A stretch of DNA of 19,095 bases from JBFGCA01 sp041567315. GTDB taxonomy: Bacteria; Acidobacteriota; Thermoanaerobaculia; Multivoradales; JAHEKO01. Of the stretch, positions 6,920-15,326 are shown one piece after another. The notes beneath the pieces are model-generated. The model ran no database searches, was not told the DNA's origin, and was given only the letters and a program-made list of their open reading frames with translations. Made by a program: the position numbers and the translations under genes. Where the stretch lies: contig JBFGCA010000096.1 of assembly GCA_041567315.1 (NCBI GenBank), positions 1 through 19,095 of the forward strand. Reading direction: 5' to 3'. The first letter of the stretch is position 1, and every line of letters begins with the position of its first letter.

Positions 6920-6948
6920 CGGTCGGTTTCCTTTCGGCTTTCAGGGAT

Positions 6949-9900
6949 TCAGTTGACGTAGCCCAGGGCTTCGAGCTGGGCCTCGAGGGCGCGGTCGACG
7001 GGCGCTTCCTCTTCGCCGGTCGCCACCAGGTCGCCGACCAGCCAGAGGGTGACGGTGGCGGCCGGCGGGGCGGAAGAGCCGCCGCGCGCCCACTGGCCGC
7101 CGGCCAGCGACCAGGTCTCCTCGCCCTCGAGCGCGGTGAGATCGAAGGTCTCGCCCAGCGCCGCCTCCGAGCCGTCCGGGTGGCGGGCCAGCAGGTCGAG
7201 ATCGAGGTCCGGCTCCTTGATCTTCTCGAAGAGCAGGGTGAACGCCTGGCCCGGGGGCACCTCGAGGAGCGCCTCCCCGGCCTGCGACCAGCGCAGGCAG
7301 GGACAGCCCAGGTCGGTCGACTTGACGTTGGACTCGTTGACCAGCGACGACCGGATGCGACCCTCGAGCGTGAAGGGGCCGCGATTGTCGATCCGCAGCC
7401 TGAGCCCCGGAGCCTCCTCGTCCAGCACCCGCTCGACCTGCCGCCGCAGCGACTCGAGCTGCTCCGCCGGCGCCGGCTCGATCACCTCCTCGCCATCGGC
7501 CAGCCGGTAGAGCGCTTCGCGGCCCTGGAGCGGGGGCCAGGCGGTGTTGTTGAAGACGTACTTCTGCTCGTTGCGCAGCCGCAGCGAGATGCCGTGGTTC
7601 GAGCCGCTGGCGTAGGTCCAGGCCTCGAGCGAGCGCTCGGGCGGCTCGCCGTCGAGCAGCGGCGCCAGCGAGACGCCGTCCAGGTCCGCGGGGACCGGCA
7701 GGCCGGCCAGGTCCAGGATGGTGGGCGCCACGTCGATCAGCCGCACCTGGTGGGGGATCCGGAGTCCCGCTCCGCGACCGCCGGGGACCGCGATCACCAG
7801 CGGCACCTTGACGTTCTCCTCGTAGAGATAGAGGTGGCCGTCGAGACCGTGCTCGCCGAGCAGCTCCCCGTGGTCGGAGGTCAGGACCACCACGGTCCGC
7901 TCACCCAGGCCGCCGGCCTCGAGCTCGCGCCACAGCCGCGCCAGCTGGTCGTCGGCGTAGGCGATGCCGCTGTCGTAGAGCGCGCGGATCAGCTCGGCCG
8001 GCTCCAGCCCGTGCCGGCCCTGGTAGTCGAACGGCTTGGACTTGAGAAAGCCGTCTTCGACCACGCGCGGCGGCACGCGGGTGTTGACCGGCTCGACGGC
8101 CGGGACGCCGGTGAAGCGGCTGAAGTAGGGCTGGCGGGCGCGAAACGGCTGGTGGACCTCGTAGGTGTGCAGGAAGAGGAAGAACGGCTCGTCGCGATGC
8201 TCGCCGATCCAGGCCAGCGCCCGCTCGAGGCCGATGCGGAGCTCCCCTTCGCTGCTCTCGTCGCGCCGCTCCGCGTAGTAGGCGAAGCGGTCGAAGCCCC
8301 GGTCGAAGCCGAAGTGGGGGCGCAGATAGTCGCCGCCGGTGACGGCCAGCGTCCGGTAGCCGGCGCCCTGCAGGTGCTGGGACAGCACCGGTGGGGTGCC
8401 GGGAAGGCCGAGTCGCGGGCTCGGGTCGCCCTGGCGGTGGGCGTTGAGCCCGCTGAACAGCGACAGGTGGGAGGGCAGGGTCCAGGGCGCCGGGGCCACG
8501 GTGTTGAGGAACACCGCCGCCCGATCGGCCCAGGCGTCGAGGTTGGGCGTGGTCGGCCGGTCGTGGCCGTAGAGCGACATGCGGTCGGGGCGGAGGGTGT
8601 CGACCGAGATCAGGATGACGTTGGGCGGCCGCTCGCCGCGGGTGGCGGCGAAGACCTCGGGCATCCCCCAGTAGGGAAGACCGAGCGCCGGGTTGGGCAC
8701 CACGTCGCTCTCGGTCTCCAACCGCAGGGTGACCCGGCGACCGGCGAACCGATCGAGGTCGGCCGCCACCGGGTGCCAGCGGTTCTGCTCCTCTTCGCGG
8801 GTGATCGCGGCCTCGAAGAGAGTGACCGGCCGGCGCTCCCGCTCGGTCGCCGTCACCCGGAAGCGGACCGGCAACGGGACCCCGCCCTGGGCGGCGTAGG
8901 CCAACCGCAGGCGGCTCCCCCGCGGCACCTCGAGCTCCCGCTCCAACGGGACGCCGGGCAAGGCGGGCAGGGCGCTGCGGAGCTCGTTGCCGACCACGAC
9001 CCGGCAGCCCTCGCCGGCGGCCCGCGCCAGGGGCTCGGTGCTCAGCTCCCAGGCCAGGCCGGTCAACCGCTCGACGCCGATCGACTCGCCGGCCTGCTCG
9101 CGGACCAGCAGCGCGATCTTGGCGACCTCGCCCTGCCACCACGCCTCGTCCTTGAGCTCGAAGCGCAGCAGCCGGCGCGAGTCGTCGAGCCGCACCGACC
9201 GGCTCTCGGCGACCAGGCGGGTGCCGCCGAAGCCCCGCCGCGGGGGCGCCCAGAGCAGAAAGCCGTGGCCTTCGGCGCGTTCGTCGACGCCGTCGACGAC
9301 CGCCTCGACCGTCAGCACCCCGCCGGCATCGAAGGCCAGACGCCGCGAGTGGATCACGGTCCTGACCGCCGGCGGCTCGGCGGGCTTTACGACCCGCTGC
9401 CAGCTCGCGGCCTCCGCGGGCTCGCCGGGGTGGAGATCGAACACCTCGCGCCGGACCACGGTCACCGGCAGTCCCGGGACGTCGAGATCGCTCGAGTAGC
9501 CCGCCACCTTCGACAGGGTGACCTCCCGCCCGGCCTCCACCACGATGCCGATCCCCACCCGGTCGATCTCGCCCCGCCACGCCGGATGCCGCTTGACCAC
9601 CAGCTCGTAGGTGCGCCGCCCCTGCCAATCCTCGCCGCCCTCGGCGAGCACCCGGCGCTCGCCCGAGAAGCCCTCGCCACTCGCGGCCCAGAAAAAGGCC
9701 ACCCGGCGCACTGCCGGTTGCAGACCTTCTTTGGCCAGCTCGATCTCCACCCGCTCGATCGCGGCGGCGTCGAGCTTGACCCGCCGCACCACGGCGACGT
9801 CCCCGCCGGGCGCCGACAGGCCCGCGCCCAGCTCGTTGGCGACGATCTTCTGGCCGTCCCGCCAGCCGCTCCACCGTGTCAGCTCCTCCCGGTCGCTCAG

Positions 9901-10182
9901 CGGCCAGTAGAACTCTTCGATCGTGCGGTCGAAGAGCGTCGCCGGCTCGGATTCGATCCACCGCCAGACCGGCCGCGGCCACGATTCGCGCGGCGAAGGA
10001 CAACCCAATGCGCCGGCCGCCAGCCCGGCGATCAGCAGGGCCCTGGCCAGCAGGGGGTAGCGGGCGGCGACTCTCGAGGCCGCGGCGAAGTGCGTTCTTC
10101 TGAACAGAGCGGACTCCGCCGCGATAACTCGCCCGTTCCCAGTGCGCACGACGTCGGCGTCGATCGGTCGGCCGCTCAGCAC
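6949..10182 (-). CDS. Large sulfatase-superfamily protein with duplicated N-terminal module
   Basis: The longest frame gives 1077 residues from a GTG at 10182. The start is uncertain: no good ribosome site is seen and the hydrophobic signal (LLARALLIAGLAAGALGC, around residues 44-61) lies unusually deep. Cys61 may be lipidated. Residues about 65-510 are beta-rich and contain two copies of a module (AFFWAASGEGFSG..., later GFLLWAPPRRGFGG...). The sulfatase domain starts near 517 with NVILISVDTLRPDR and TTPNLD. The nucleophile region reads PWTLPSHLSLFSG, with Thr568 where FGly-sulfatases have Cys or Ser. TSDHGELLGEHG (about 765) supplies metal ligands. A beta-rich C-terminal part ends LEALGYVN. 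It is likely an exported hydrolase or phospho/sulfo-group transferase; substrate is unknown. Confidence 0.88.
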   Translation of the reverse strand: MLSGRPIDADVVRTGNGRVIAAESALFRRTHFAAASRVAARYPLLARALLIAGLAAGALGCPSPRESWPRPVWRWIESEPATLFDRTIEEFYWPLSDREELTRWSGWRDGQKIVANELGAGLSAPGGDVAVVRRVKLDAAAIERVEIELAKEGLQPAVRRVAFFWAASGEGFSGERRVLAEGGEDWQGRRTYELVVKRHPAWRGEIDRVGIGIVVEAGREVTLSKVAGYSSDLDVPGLPVTVVRREVFDLHPGEPAEAASWQRVVKPAEPPAVRTVIHSRRLAFDAGGVLTVEAVVDGVDERAEGHGFLLWAPPRRGFGGTRLVAESRSVRLDDSRRLLRFELKDEAWWQGEVAKIALLVREQAGESIGVERLTGLAWELSTEPLARAAGEGCRVVVGNELRSALPALPGVPLERELEVPRGSRLRLAYAAQGGVPLPVRFRVTATERERRPVTLFEAAITREEEQNRWHPVAADLDRFAGRRVTLRLETESDVVPNPALGLPYWGMPEVFAATRGERPPNVILISVDTLRPDRMSLYGHDRPTTPNLDAWADRAAVFLNTVAPAPWTLPSHLSLFSGLNAHRQGDPSPRLGLPGTPPVLSQHLQGAGYRTLAVTGGDYLRPHFGFDRGFDRFAYYAERRDESSEGELRIGLERALAWIGEHRDEPFFLFLHTYEVHQPFRARQPYFSRFTGVPAVEPVNTRVPPRVVEDGFLKSKPFDYQGRHGLEPAELIRALYDSGIAYADDQLARLWRELEAGGLGERTVVVLTSDHGELLGEHGLDGHLYLYEENVKVPLVIAVPGGRGAGLRIPHQVRLIDVAPTILDLAGLPVPADLDGVSLAPLLDGEPPERSLEAWTYASGSNHGISLRLRNEQKYVFNNTAWPPLQGREALYRLADGEEVIEPAPAEQLESLRRQVERVLDEEAPGLRLRIDNRGPFTLEGRIRSSLVNESNVKSTDLGCPCLRWSQAGEALLEVPPGQAFTLLFEKIKEPDLDLDLLARHPDGSEAALGETFDLTALEGEETWSLAGGQWARGGSSAPPAATVTLWLVGDLVATGEEEAPVDRALEAQLEALGYVN

Positions 10183-10250
10183 CGACTGGCGGTGTCACAG
10201 CCCGGTTTCCAGGGGTCGGAGTCTAGCAGCGCCGTGGCGATGGCCGGCAC

Positions 10251-10256
10251 TATGAT
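10251..10256 (+). promoter_or_regulatory. Possible -10 box for the divergent membrane-protein gene
   Basis: TATGAT lies in the 101-bp gap between the divergent sulfatase and membrane-protein genes, 27 or 39 bases before the two candidate starts. It matches five of six bases of the sigma-70 -10 consensus. No clear -35 box is seen 16-18 bases upstream. Confidence 0.3.
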
Positions 10257-10283
10257 CAGCCAGCCTGAACCGTTTCGAGACCC

Positions 10284-11552
10284 GTGCTGGAATCAATGGC
10301 CGGCGGCTCTTCGCTCTACCGCGTCGTCGAAGACACCGAGACCCGTCTCGTCCTGCGAGGGCGCAAACTCGGGCTCTGGCTGATGGCGCTGATCCTGGCG
10401 GCCTCAGGGCTGCCGGTGCTCTACGTCGGGATCTTCGAGCTCGGCCGCCGCCAGTGGATGCTGCGGGTCGTGGGCGTCAGCCTGGGGGCCTTTTTTCTGG
10501 TCTGCTGCCTGGCGACGTTGGTCCTCGCCATCCGCTACCGGGCGGGCATCGAGGTCGACCGCGAGGAGCGATCGATCCGTTTTCTTCGAAGACCGGACTC
10601 TCCCCCGACCGTGGTGCCTTACGGCGACGTCGCCGCGGTCGACCTGATCCCCGAACCACGTCCCGGCCTCGGCGGGCGGCGACTGACCGAATACCGGCTG
10701 GTGCTCCGACGGGCCGACGGCGACGAGCTGCTGATCGACCGCTCGACCGAGCGAGAGCCGATGGCGGCCCTGGCCGGCAAGCTCGCCGATCTTCTGGCCA
10801 CCGACCCGCGGCGACCGGCGGCCGCCGGCCAGGGCGCCGGGCGGCGCTTCGTGGCGACCGCGGCCCAGGCCGGCCCGCCACCGGGCATCGAGATCACCAG
10901 CGACGGCCGCGGCAGCTCCTACCGGTGGGCCCTGCTCCCCAGGTCCCCCTTCTGGGCCTTCTTCTGGGGGTTCCTGACCCTCTTCTTCGGCGCCATCGCT
11001 CTCGCCTTTGCGGCCGGCACGCTGATCGAGCTGCGCCGCGAGCCCCCGGTGGTGGCGGCGGCGTTCCTCGCTCTCGGCGGACTGCTTCTCGCCTGGATGT
11101 ATCTTCTCAGCCGTCCGCGACGCCGCCAAGGACCGCTGTGGGCCGTGGCCGCGGTCGGCGCCGTGATGCTGGCCAACCTGCTGCTGGGCGTCAGCGGCTT
11201 CATCTTCCTGGGATCGGTGGCGGCCTTCTTCGGGTTTCTGTTCGCTCTCTGTGCGTTCGTCCTGCTGGGTCGGGGCCAACTGCGCGTCAGCCCCGCCGGA
11301 CTGGAGTCCGAGGAGCGGGTCCTGGGGCTCGCGCTGCCCTGGCGGCAACGCTCGCTGGCGGCCGACGAGCTGGCCCGCTTCCGGATCAAGGATCCCATCC
11401 GCGGCGGCGGGGCCATCCAGGTGGTCCCGCGACGGGGCAGGCCCTTCACCCTGATGATCCCGCAGGGCCGGGGCGCCTTTTCGCGCCGCGACCTCGAATG
11501 GCTCCGCCGCCGCTGGCTGCGCGAGCTCGGCCGGGAAGAGGCGACCGGCTGA
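10284..11552 (+). CDS. Polytopic membrane protein with PH-like soluble segments
   Basis: Two starts are possible: GTG 10284 (422 aa) or the in-frame ATG 10296 (MAGGSSLYRV, 418 aa); neither has a strong ribosome site. Two hydrophobic segments (about 30-50 and 60-83) are followed by a soluble part containing VVPYGDVAAVDLIPEPRPG, YRLVLRRADGDEL and a helix (MAALAGKLADLLA), an arrangement seen in bacterial PH-like or YdbT-type membrane domains. Around five more hydrophobic segments lie between about 220 and 325. The C-terminal 90 residues repeat the soluble pattern (LRVSPAGLESEERVLGLALPW then ADELARFRI and an FTLMIP strand), suggesting an internal duplication of membrane hairpin plus PH-like domain. 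I do not recognise a named family. It is divergent from the large sulfatase. Confidence 0.75.
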   Translation: MLESMAGGSSLYRVVEDTETRLVLRGRKLGLWLMALILAASGLPVLYVGIFELGRRQWMLRVVGVSLGAFFLVCCLATLVLAIRYRAGIEVDREERSIRFLRRPDSPPTVVPYGDVAAVDLIPEPRPGLGGRRLTEYRLVLRRADGDELLIDRSTEREPMAALAGKLADLLATDPRRPAAAGQGAGRRFVATAAQAGPPPGIEITSDGRGSSYRWALLPRSPFWAFFWGFLTLFFGAIALAFAAGTLIELRREPPVVAAAFLALGGLLLAWMYLLSRPRRRQGPLWAVAAVGAVMLANLLLGVSGFIFLGSVAAFFGFLFALCAFVLLGRGQLRVSPAGLESEERVLGLALPWRQRSLAADELARFRIKDPIRGGGAIQVVPRRGRPFTLMIPQGRGAFSRRDLEWLRRRWLRELGREEATG

Positions 11553-11576
11553 GGCCGGGGAGCCCTCAGCCTCCGG
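11545..11576. terminator. Shared hairpin spanning two convergent stop codons
   Basis: CCGGCTGAGG (11545-11554) pairs with CCTCAG-CCT-CCGG (11564-11576, three unpaired bases). The stem contains both the TGA of the membrane-protein gene (11550-11552) and the stop of the convergent SRPBCC-like gene (11566-11568). There is no T-run. It is a candidate bidirectional terminator for genes only 13 bases apart. Confidence 0.4.
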
Positions 11577-12114
11577 CACCCGGGGCGTCGCGCTCGGCGA
11601 GGCGCTTGAGGTTGAGGAGCTGGCGGCGCATCATCAACAGGTCGCCCCAGGGGAGCAGGTGGCGCACCGGGCGCGCGCGCCGGGCGGTAGAGTGGCAAAC
11701 GAGGAGCTTGACGAGCAGGCGGCAGGAGGCCCGCGGTCCGAGCGGGCGGACCAGGTAGGTGGCGGCGATCCGCCCGAAGAGGGTCTCGGCGCGCCCCGGG
11801 AAGGTGCGGATGGTGAGGTGGACGTCGCGCTCGAACTCCACCAGCTCGAAGATCGTCATCACGGTCTGGCCGACCTCGAGCCGCTCGAGACCGGGGGTGA
11901 GCCGGAGCGGGCTGCGCCGGCCCCAGTTGTCGATCCAGTCGTAGCTGTAGGGCGCGGCCCGGAGCTGACAGAGCCAGCGGAAGAGGACCGCCGGCTCGGC
12001 GACGACGTCGACGCCCCTGAAGAGCGCCATCTCGGCGCCGTCCAGGTGGCGATCACAGGGAAACGCCAGCCCGCGCTCCTCGGCGGTCGTCCCCCAGGTC
12101 GCGCTGACGCTCAC
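11566..12114 (-). CDS. SRPBCC-fold (START/polyketide-cyclase-like) protein
   Basis: I chose GTG 12114 (182 aa) because the protein then begins VSVSATWGTTAEERGLAFPC, which resembles starts of related proteins I recall; the open frame extends to another GTG at 12192 whose extra residues look unstructured. The central part (ALFRGVDVVAEPAVLFRWLC, AAPYSYDWIDNWG, GQTVMTIFELVEFERDVHLT) follows the helix-grip pattern of the SRPBCC superfamily, which encloses hydrophobic ligands. The C-terminal basic helix (LLMMRRQLLNLKRLAE) is typical of this subgroup. It has no signal peptide and is predicted to be cytosolic. The ligand cannot be inferred. It lies downstream of the small secreted-protein gene on the same strand. 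Confidence 0.7.
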   Translation of the reverse strand: MSVSATWGTTAEERGLAFPCDRHLDGAEMALFRGVDVVAEPAVLFRWLCQLRAAPYSYDWIDNWGRRSPLRLTPGLERLEVGQTVMTIFELVEFERDVHLTIRTFPGRAETLFGRIAATYLVRPLGPRASCRLLVKLLVCHSTARRARPVRHLLPWGDLLMMRRQLLNLKRLAERDAPGAGG

Positions 12115-12220
12115 CGGGCGCGGAGCCGCGGACGCGGTGGAGAGGCCCCGGTGCCGACCCGAAAGGGCGGCCTTGCGAGGCTCAAGCACCACGTCCCGGT
12201 GCGCAGGCCGGGCGAACGCC

Positions 12221-12718
12221 TCAGCGCGCCGCCTTGAGCGCCTGGTACAGCTCGATCAGATCGCGCGCGCGCTGGTAGCGCGGATCGGCGGCCGCCAGCT
12301 CGTCGAGGGTGCCGCGATAGCGCAGCCGCGAGCGCGAGCGCACCCGGATCAGCCCGCCGTCGCGGTTGCTGTAGTTGAGGAAGCAGCTGCCGTTGGGGCC
12401 GCTGAACTTGCTCACTATGACGTCGATCACCACTCCTGGCAGCACGCCAATGGTCACGGTCTCGAAGCGTGACTCGGTCGCGACGCCGAGACCGACGAGA
12501 TCGCCGCTGGCGCCGTCGAGCAGGAAGATGTCGTTGTCCGCCCCCGCCTTTGCCCACATCAGGGTGACGTCGAAGGCGCCGCTGTGGTCGGCCAGGATGC
12601 TGAACACCCGGCCGCCCGCGTTGCAGCTGGTCTTTAGCGAGTTGGCCGAAGCCCCCGCCGCCAGCACCAGCGACAGTCCGATCGCCAGCACGACGGCCCT
12701 TCTCAGCGTGCGATTCAT
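12221..12718 (-). CDS. Small secreted protein of unknown function
   Basis: The ATG at 12718 is preceded by AAAGGAGG at ideal spacing, favouring it over the upstream start at 12742 (product 165 aa). Residues 1-25 form a clear signal peptide (RRAVVLAIGLSLVLAAGASA). The mature part has two Cys (in TSCNAGGRVF and NGSCFLNYSN) that may form a disulfide, a beta-rich centre (FDVTLMWAKAGADNDIFLLD, ETVTIGVLPGVVIDVIVSKF) reminiscent of PPC/collagen-binding-like beta sandwiches, and a C-terminal helix (ARDLIELYQALKAAR). I do not recognise a family. It is probably periplasmic or extracellular, followed 106 bases later by the SRPBCC-like gene. Confidence 0.75.
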   Translation of the reverse strand: MNRTLRRAVVLAIGLSLVLAAGASANSLKTSCNAGGRVFSILADHSGAFDVTLMWAKAGADNDIFLLDGASGDLVGLGVATESRFETVTIGVLPGVVIDVIVSKFSGPNGSCFLNYSNRDGGLIRVRSRSRLRYRGTLDELAAADPRYQRARDLIELYQALKAAR

Positions 12719-12871
12719 TCCCGTCCTCCTTTCGCCGGCCACGCTCGCGCTGCGCTCAGGCGGCGGCAGCCCACCCCGCGCTCCGCCTCAGGCGGCGCGG
12801 GAGCAGCCGGACCGCGCGCGATCGCGCCAGTTCATCAAGGGTGAATCCCAGCCCCGGAGTGTACACCCGGC

Positions 12872-12890
12872 GGCCAGGGTCGGCCCTGCC
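12872..12890 (-). terminator. Hairpin downstream of mtnA
   Basis: On the minus strand GGCAGGG-CCGA-CCCTGGCC forms a seven-pair stem with one bulged base and a four-base loop, 25 bases beyond the mtnA stop. No T-run follows. It is the best terminator candidate in the 196-bp gap (12719-12914), which otherwise holds only a perfect GTGTACAC palindrome (12859-12866) and the ribosome site of the secreted-protein gene. Confidence 0.35.
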
Positions 12891-12914
12891 CCGAGGGGTA
12901 GGTCGACCCGCCGG

Positions 12915-14000
<1,086 letters not shown>

Positions 14001-14147
14001 CGGGCGATTCTAGTCGACCGTGACGGACGAGCGGTCCGTGGAAGATGGGGTCCTCGCTTCGCGGTCGAGCCGCGGCGACGCCGGCTGGCCGGTCGGCTCG
14101 CTGGGATATCCTGCGGCCCGTTCGAGCCACTTCCCGAGAGGCGACCG
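14001..14147. promoter_or_regulatory. Divergent intergenic region mtnA / PLP-enzyme gene
   Basis: This 147-bp gap must hold both promoters. A possible -10 (TATCCT, 14107-14112) and a ribosome site GAGAGG (14136-14141) precede the plus-strand gene. I see no SAM-riboswitch or T-box features, and the gap is too short for most SAM aptamers plus an expression platform. Confidence 0.4.
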
Positions 14148-15308
14148 ATGAAAGGCGACACCAAGGACCGCGGCTTCTCGACCCGGGCCGTCCACGCCGG
14201 CCAGCCACCGGACCCGGTCACCGGCTCGGTGACGATGCCGATCTACCAGACCGCCACCTACGTGCACGACGAGCTGGGGGTGCACAAGGGCTACGAGTAC
14301 GCCCGCGTCCAGAACCCCACCCGCGCGGCGCTCGAGGCCAACGTCGCGGCGCTCGAGTCGGGCCTCGCCGGGCACGCCTTCGCCTCCGGGATGGCGGCGA
14401 TATCGACGCTGCTCACCCTGGTCAAGGCCGGCGAGCACGTGGTCTGCTCGCGCAACGTCTACGGCGGCACCTACCGGCTGTTCAGCCAGGTGCTCGAGCG
14501 CTACGACCTGCGTTTCAGCTGGGTGGACTCGACGCGGCTGGAGGCGGTCCGCGAGGCGATGACCCCCGAGACCCGGATGGTCTACGTCGAGACCCCAACC
14601 AACCCGATGATGGAGGTCACCGACATCGCCGGCGCCGCCGAGATCGCCCACGGCAAGACGGCGCTGCTGGTGGTCGACAACACCTTCCTCTCGCCGCGCT
14701 TCCAGCGTCCGCTCGAACTGGGGGCCGACGTGGTGGTGCACTCGACCACCAAGTTCCTGAACGGCCACAGCGACTCGATCGGCGGCGTGCTGGTCTCCTC
14801 GCGACCCGCCGAGGCCGAGTGGTTCGCCTTCGTCCAGAAATCGGCCGGCGGCATCCTGTCGCCCTTCGACAGCTTCCTGGTGCTGAGGGGGTTGAAGACC
14901 CTGGCGGTGAGGATGGACGCCCACGAGGCCAACGGCCGCGCGGTGGCCGAGTTCCTGGCCGGCCACCCCAAGGTCGAGCGGGTGCTCTACCCCGGGCTCG
15001 CCGACCACCCCGGCCACGAGGTCCACAAACGCCAGGCCAGCGGCTTCGGCGCCCTCATCACCTTCGACCTCGGCAGCTACGGTGCGGCCAAGAAGCTGCT
15101 CGACCGGCTCGAGGTGATGAGCCTCGCCGAGAGCCTGGGCGGGGTCGAGACCCTGATCTCCCACCCCGCTTCGATGACCCACGCCTCGGTGCCGGCCGAC
15201 AAGCGCGCCGAGCTGGGCATCACCGACGGCATGATCCGCGTCTCCGTCGGCATCGAAGACCGCGCCGACCTCATCGCCGACCTCGAGCAGGCCCTCGCGG
15301 CGGTCTGA
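14148..15308 (+). CDS. Cys/Met metabolism PLP enzyme (cystathionine gamma-synthase/lyase family)
   Basis: The 386-aa product starts at ATG 14148 after GAGAGG with a 6-base spacer. It is a fold-type I PLP enzyme. Tyr51 and Arg53 in YARVQNPTR bind the phosphate of the neighbouring subunit, ASGMAAIST (79-87) is the cofactor cradle, Asp177 in VVDNTF contacts the pyridine nitrogen, and Lys202 in STTKFLNGHSD forms the Schiff base. SLGGVETLISHPASMTH and the RVSVGIED end are typical. The enzyme joins, cleaves or releases sulfur amino acids (cystathionine gamma-synthase, gamma-lyase or methionine gamma-lyase). Motifs alone do not decide which, so no symbol is given. Start motif FSTRAVHAGQ and gene position next to mtnA support sulfur amino acid metabolism. 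Cytosolic, probably a tetramer. Confidence 0.93.
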   Translation: MKGDTKDRGFSTRAVHAGQPPDPVTGSVTMPIYQTATYVHDELGVHKGYEYARVQNPTRAALEANVAALESGLAGHAFASGMAAISTLLTLVKAGEHVVCSRNVYGGTYRLFSQVLERYDLRFSWVDSTRLEAVREAMTPETRMVYVETPTNPMMEVTDIAGAAEIAHGKTALLVVDNTFLSPRFQRPLELGADVVVHSTTKFLNGHSDSIGGVLVSSRPAEAEWFAFVQKSAGGILSPFDSFLVLRGLKTLAVRMDAHEANGRAVAEFLAGHPKVERVLYPGLADHPGHEVHKRQASGFGALITFDLGSYGAAKKLLDRLEVMSLAESLGGVETLISHPASMTHASVPADKRAELGITDGMIRVSVGIEDRADLIADLEQALAAV

Positions 15309-15326
15309 GGGCCGCAGCAGCCCGTC

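Noticed and set aside
6649..10383. 1244-codon plus-strand open frame opposite the large sulfatase-like gene
   Set aside because: The antisense of a GC-rich gene lacks stops by codon bias; the minus strand has clear sulfatase motifs.
12816..12827. GCGCGATCGCGC perfect palindrome as an operator
   Set aside because: Such palindromes are expected by chance at this GC content and there is no second copy or regulator nearby.
14001..14147. SAM riboswitch upstream of the sulfur amino acid enzyme
   Set aside because: No conserved SAM-I, SAM-II or SAM-IV core sequence is visible and space is limited.
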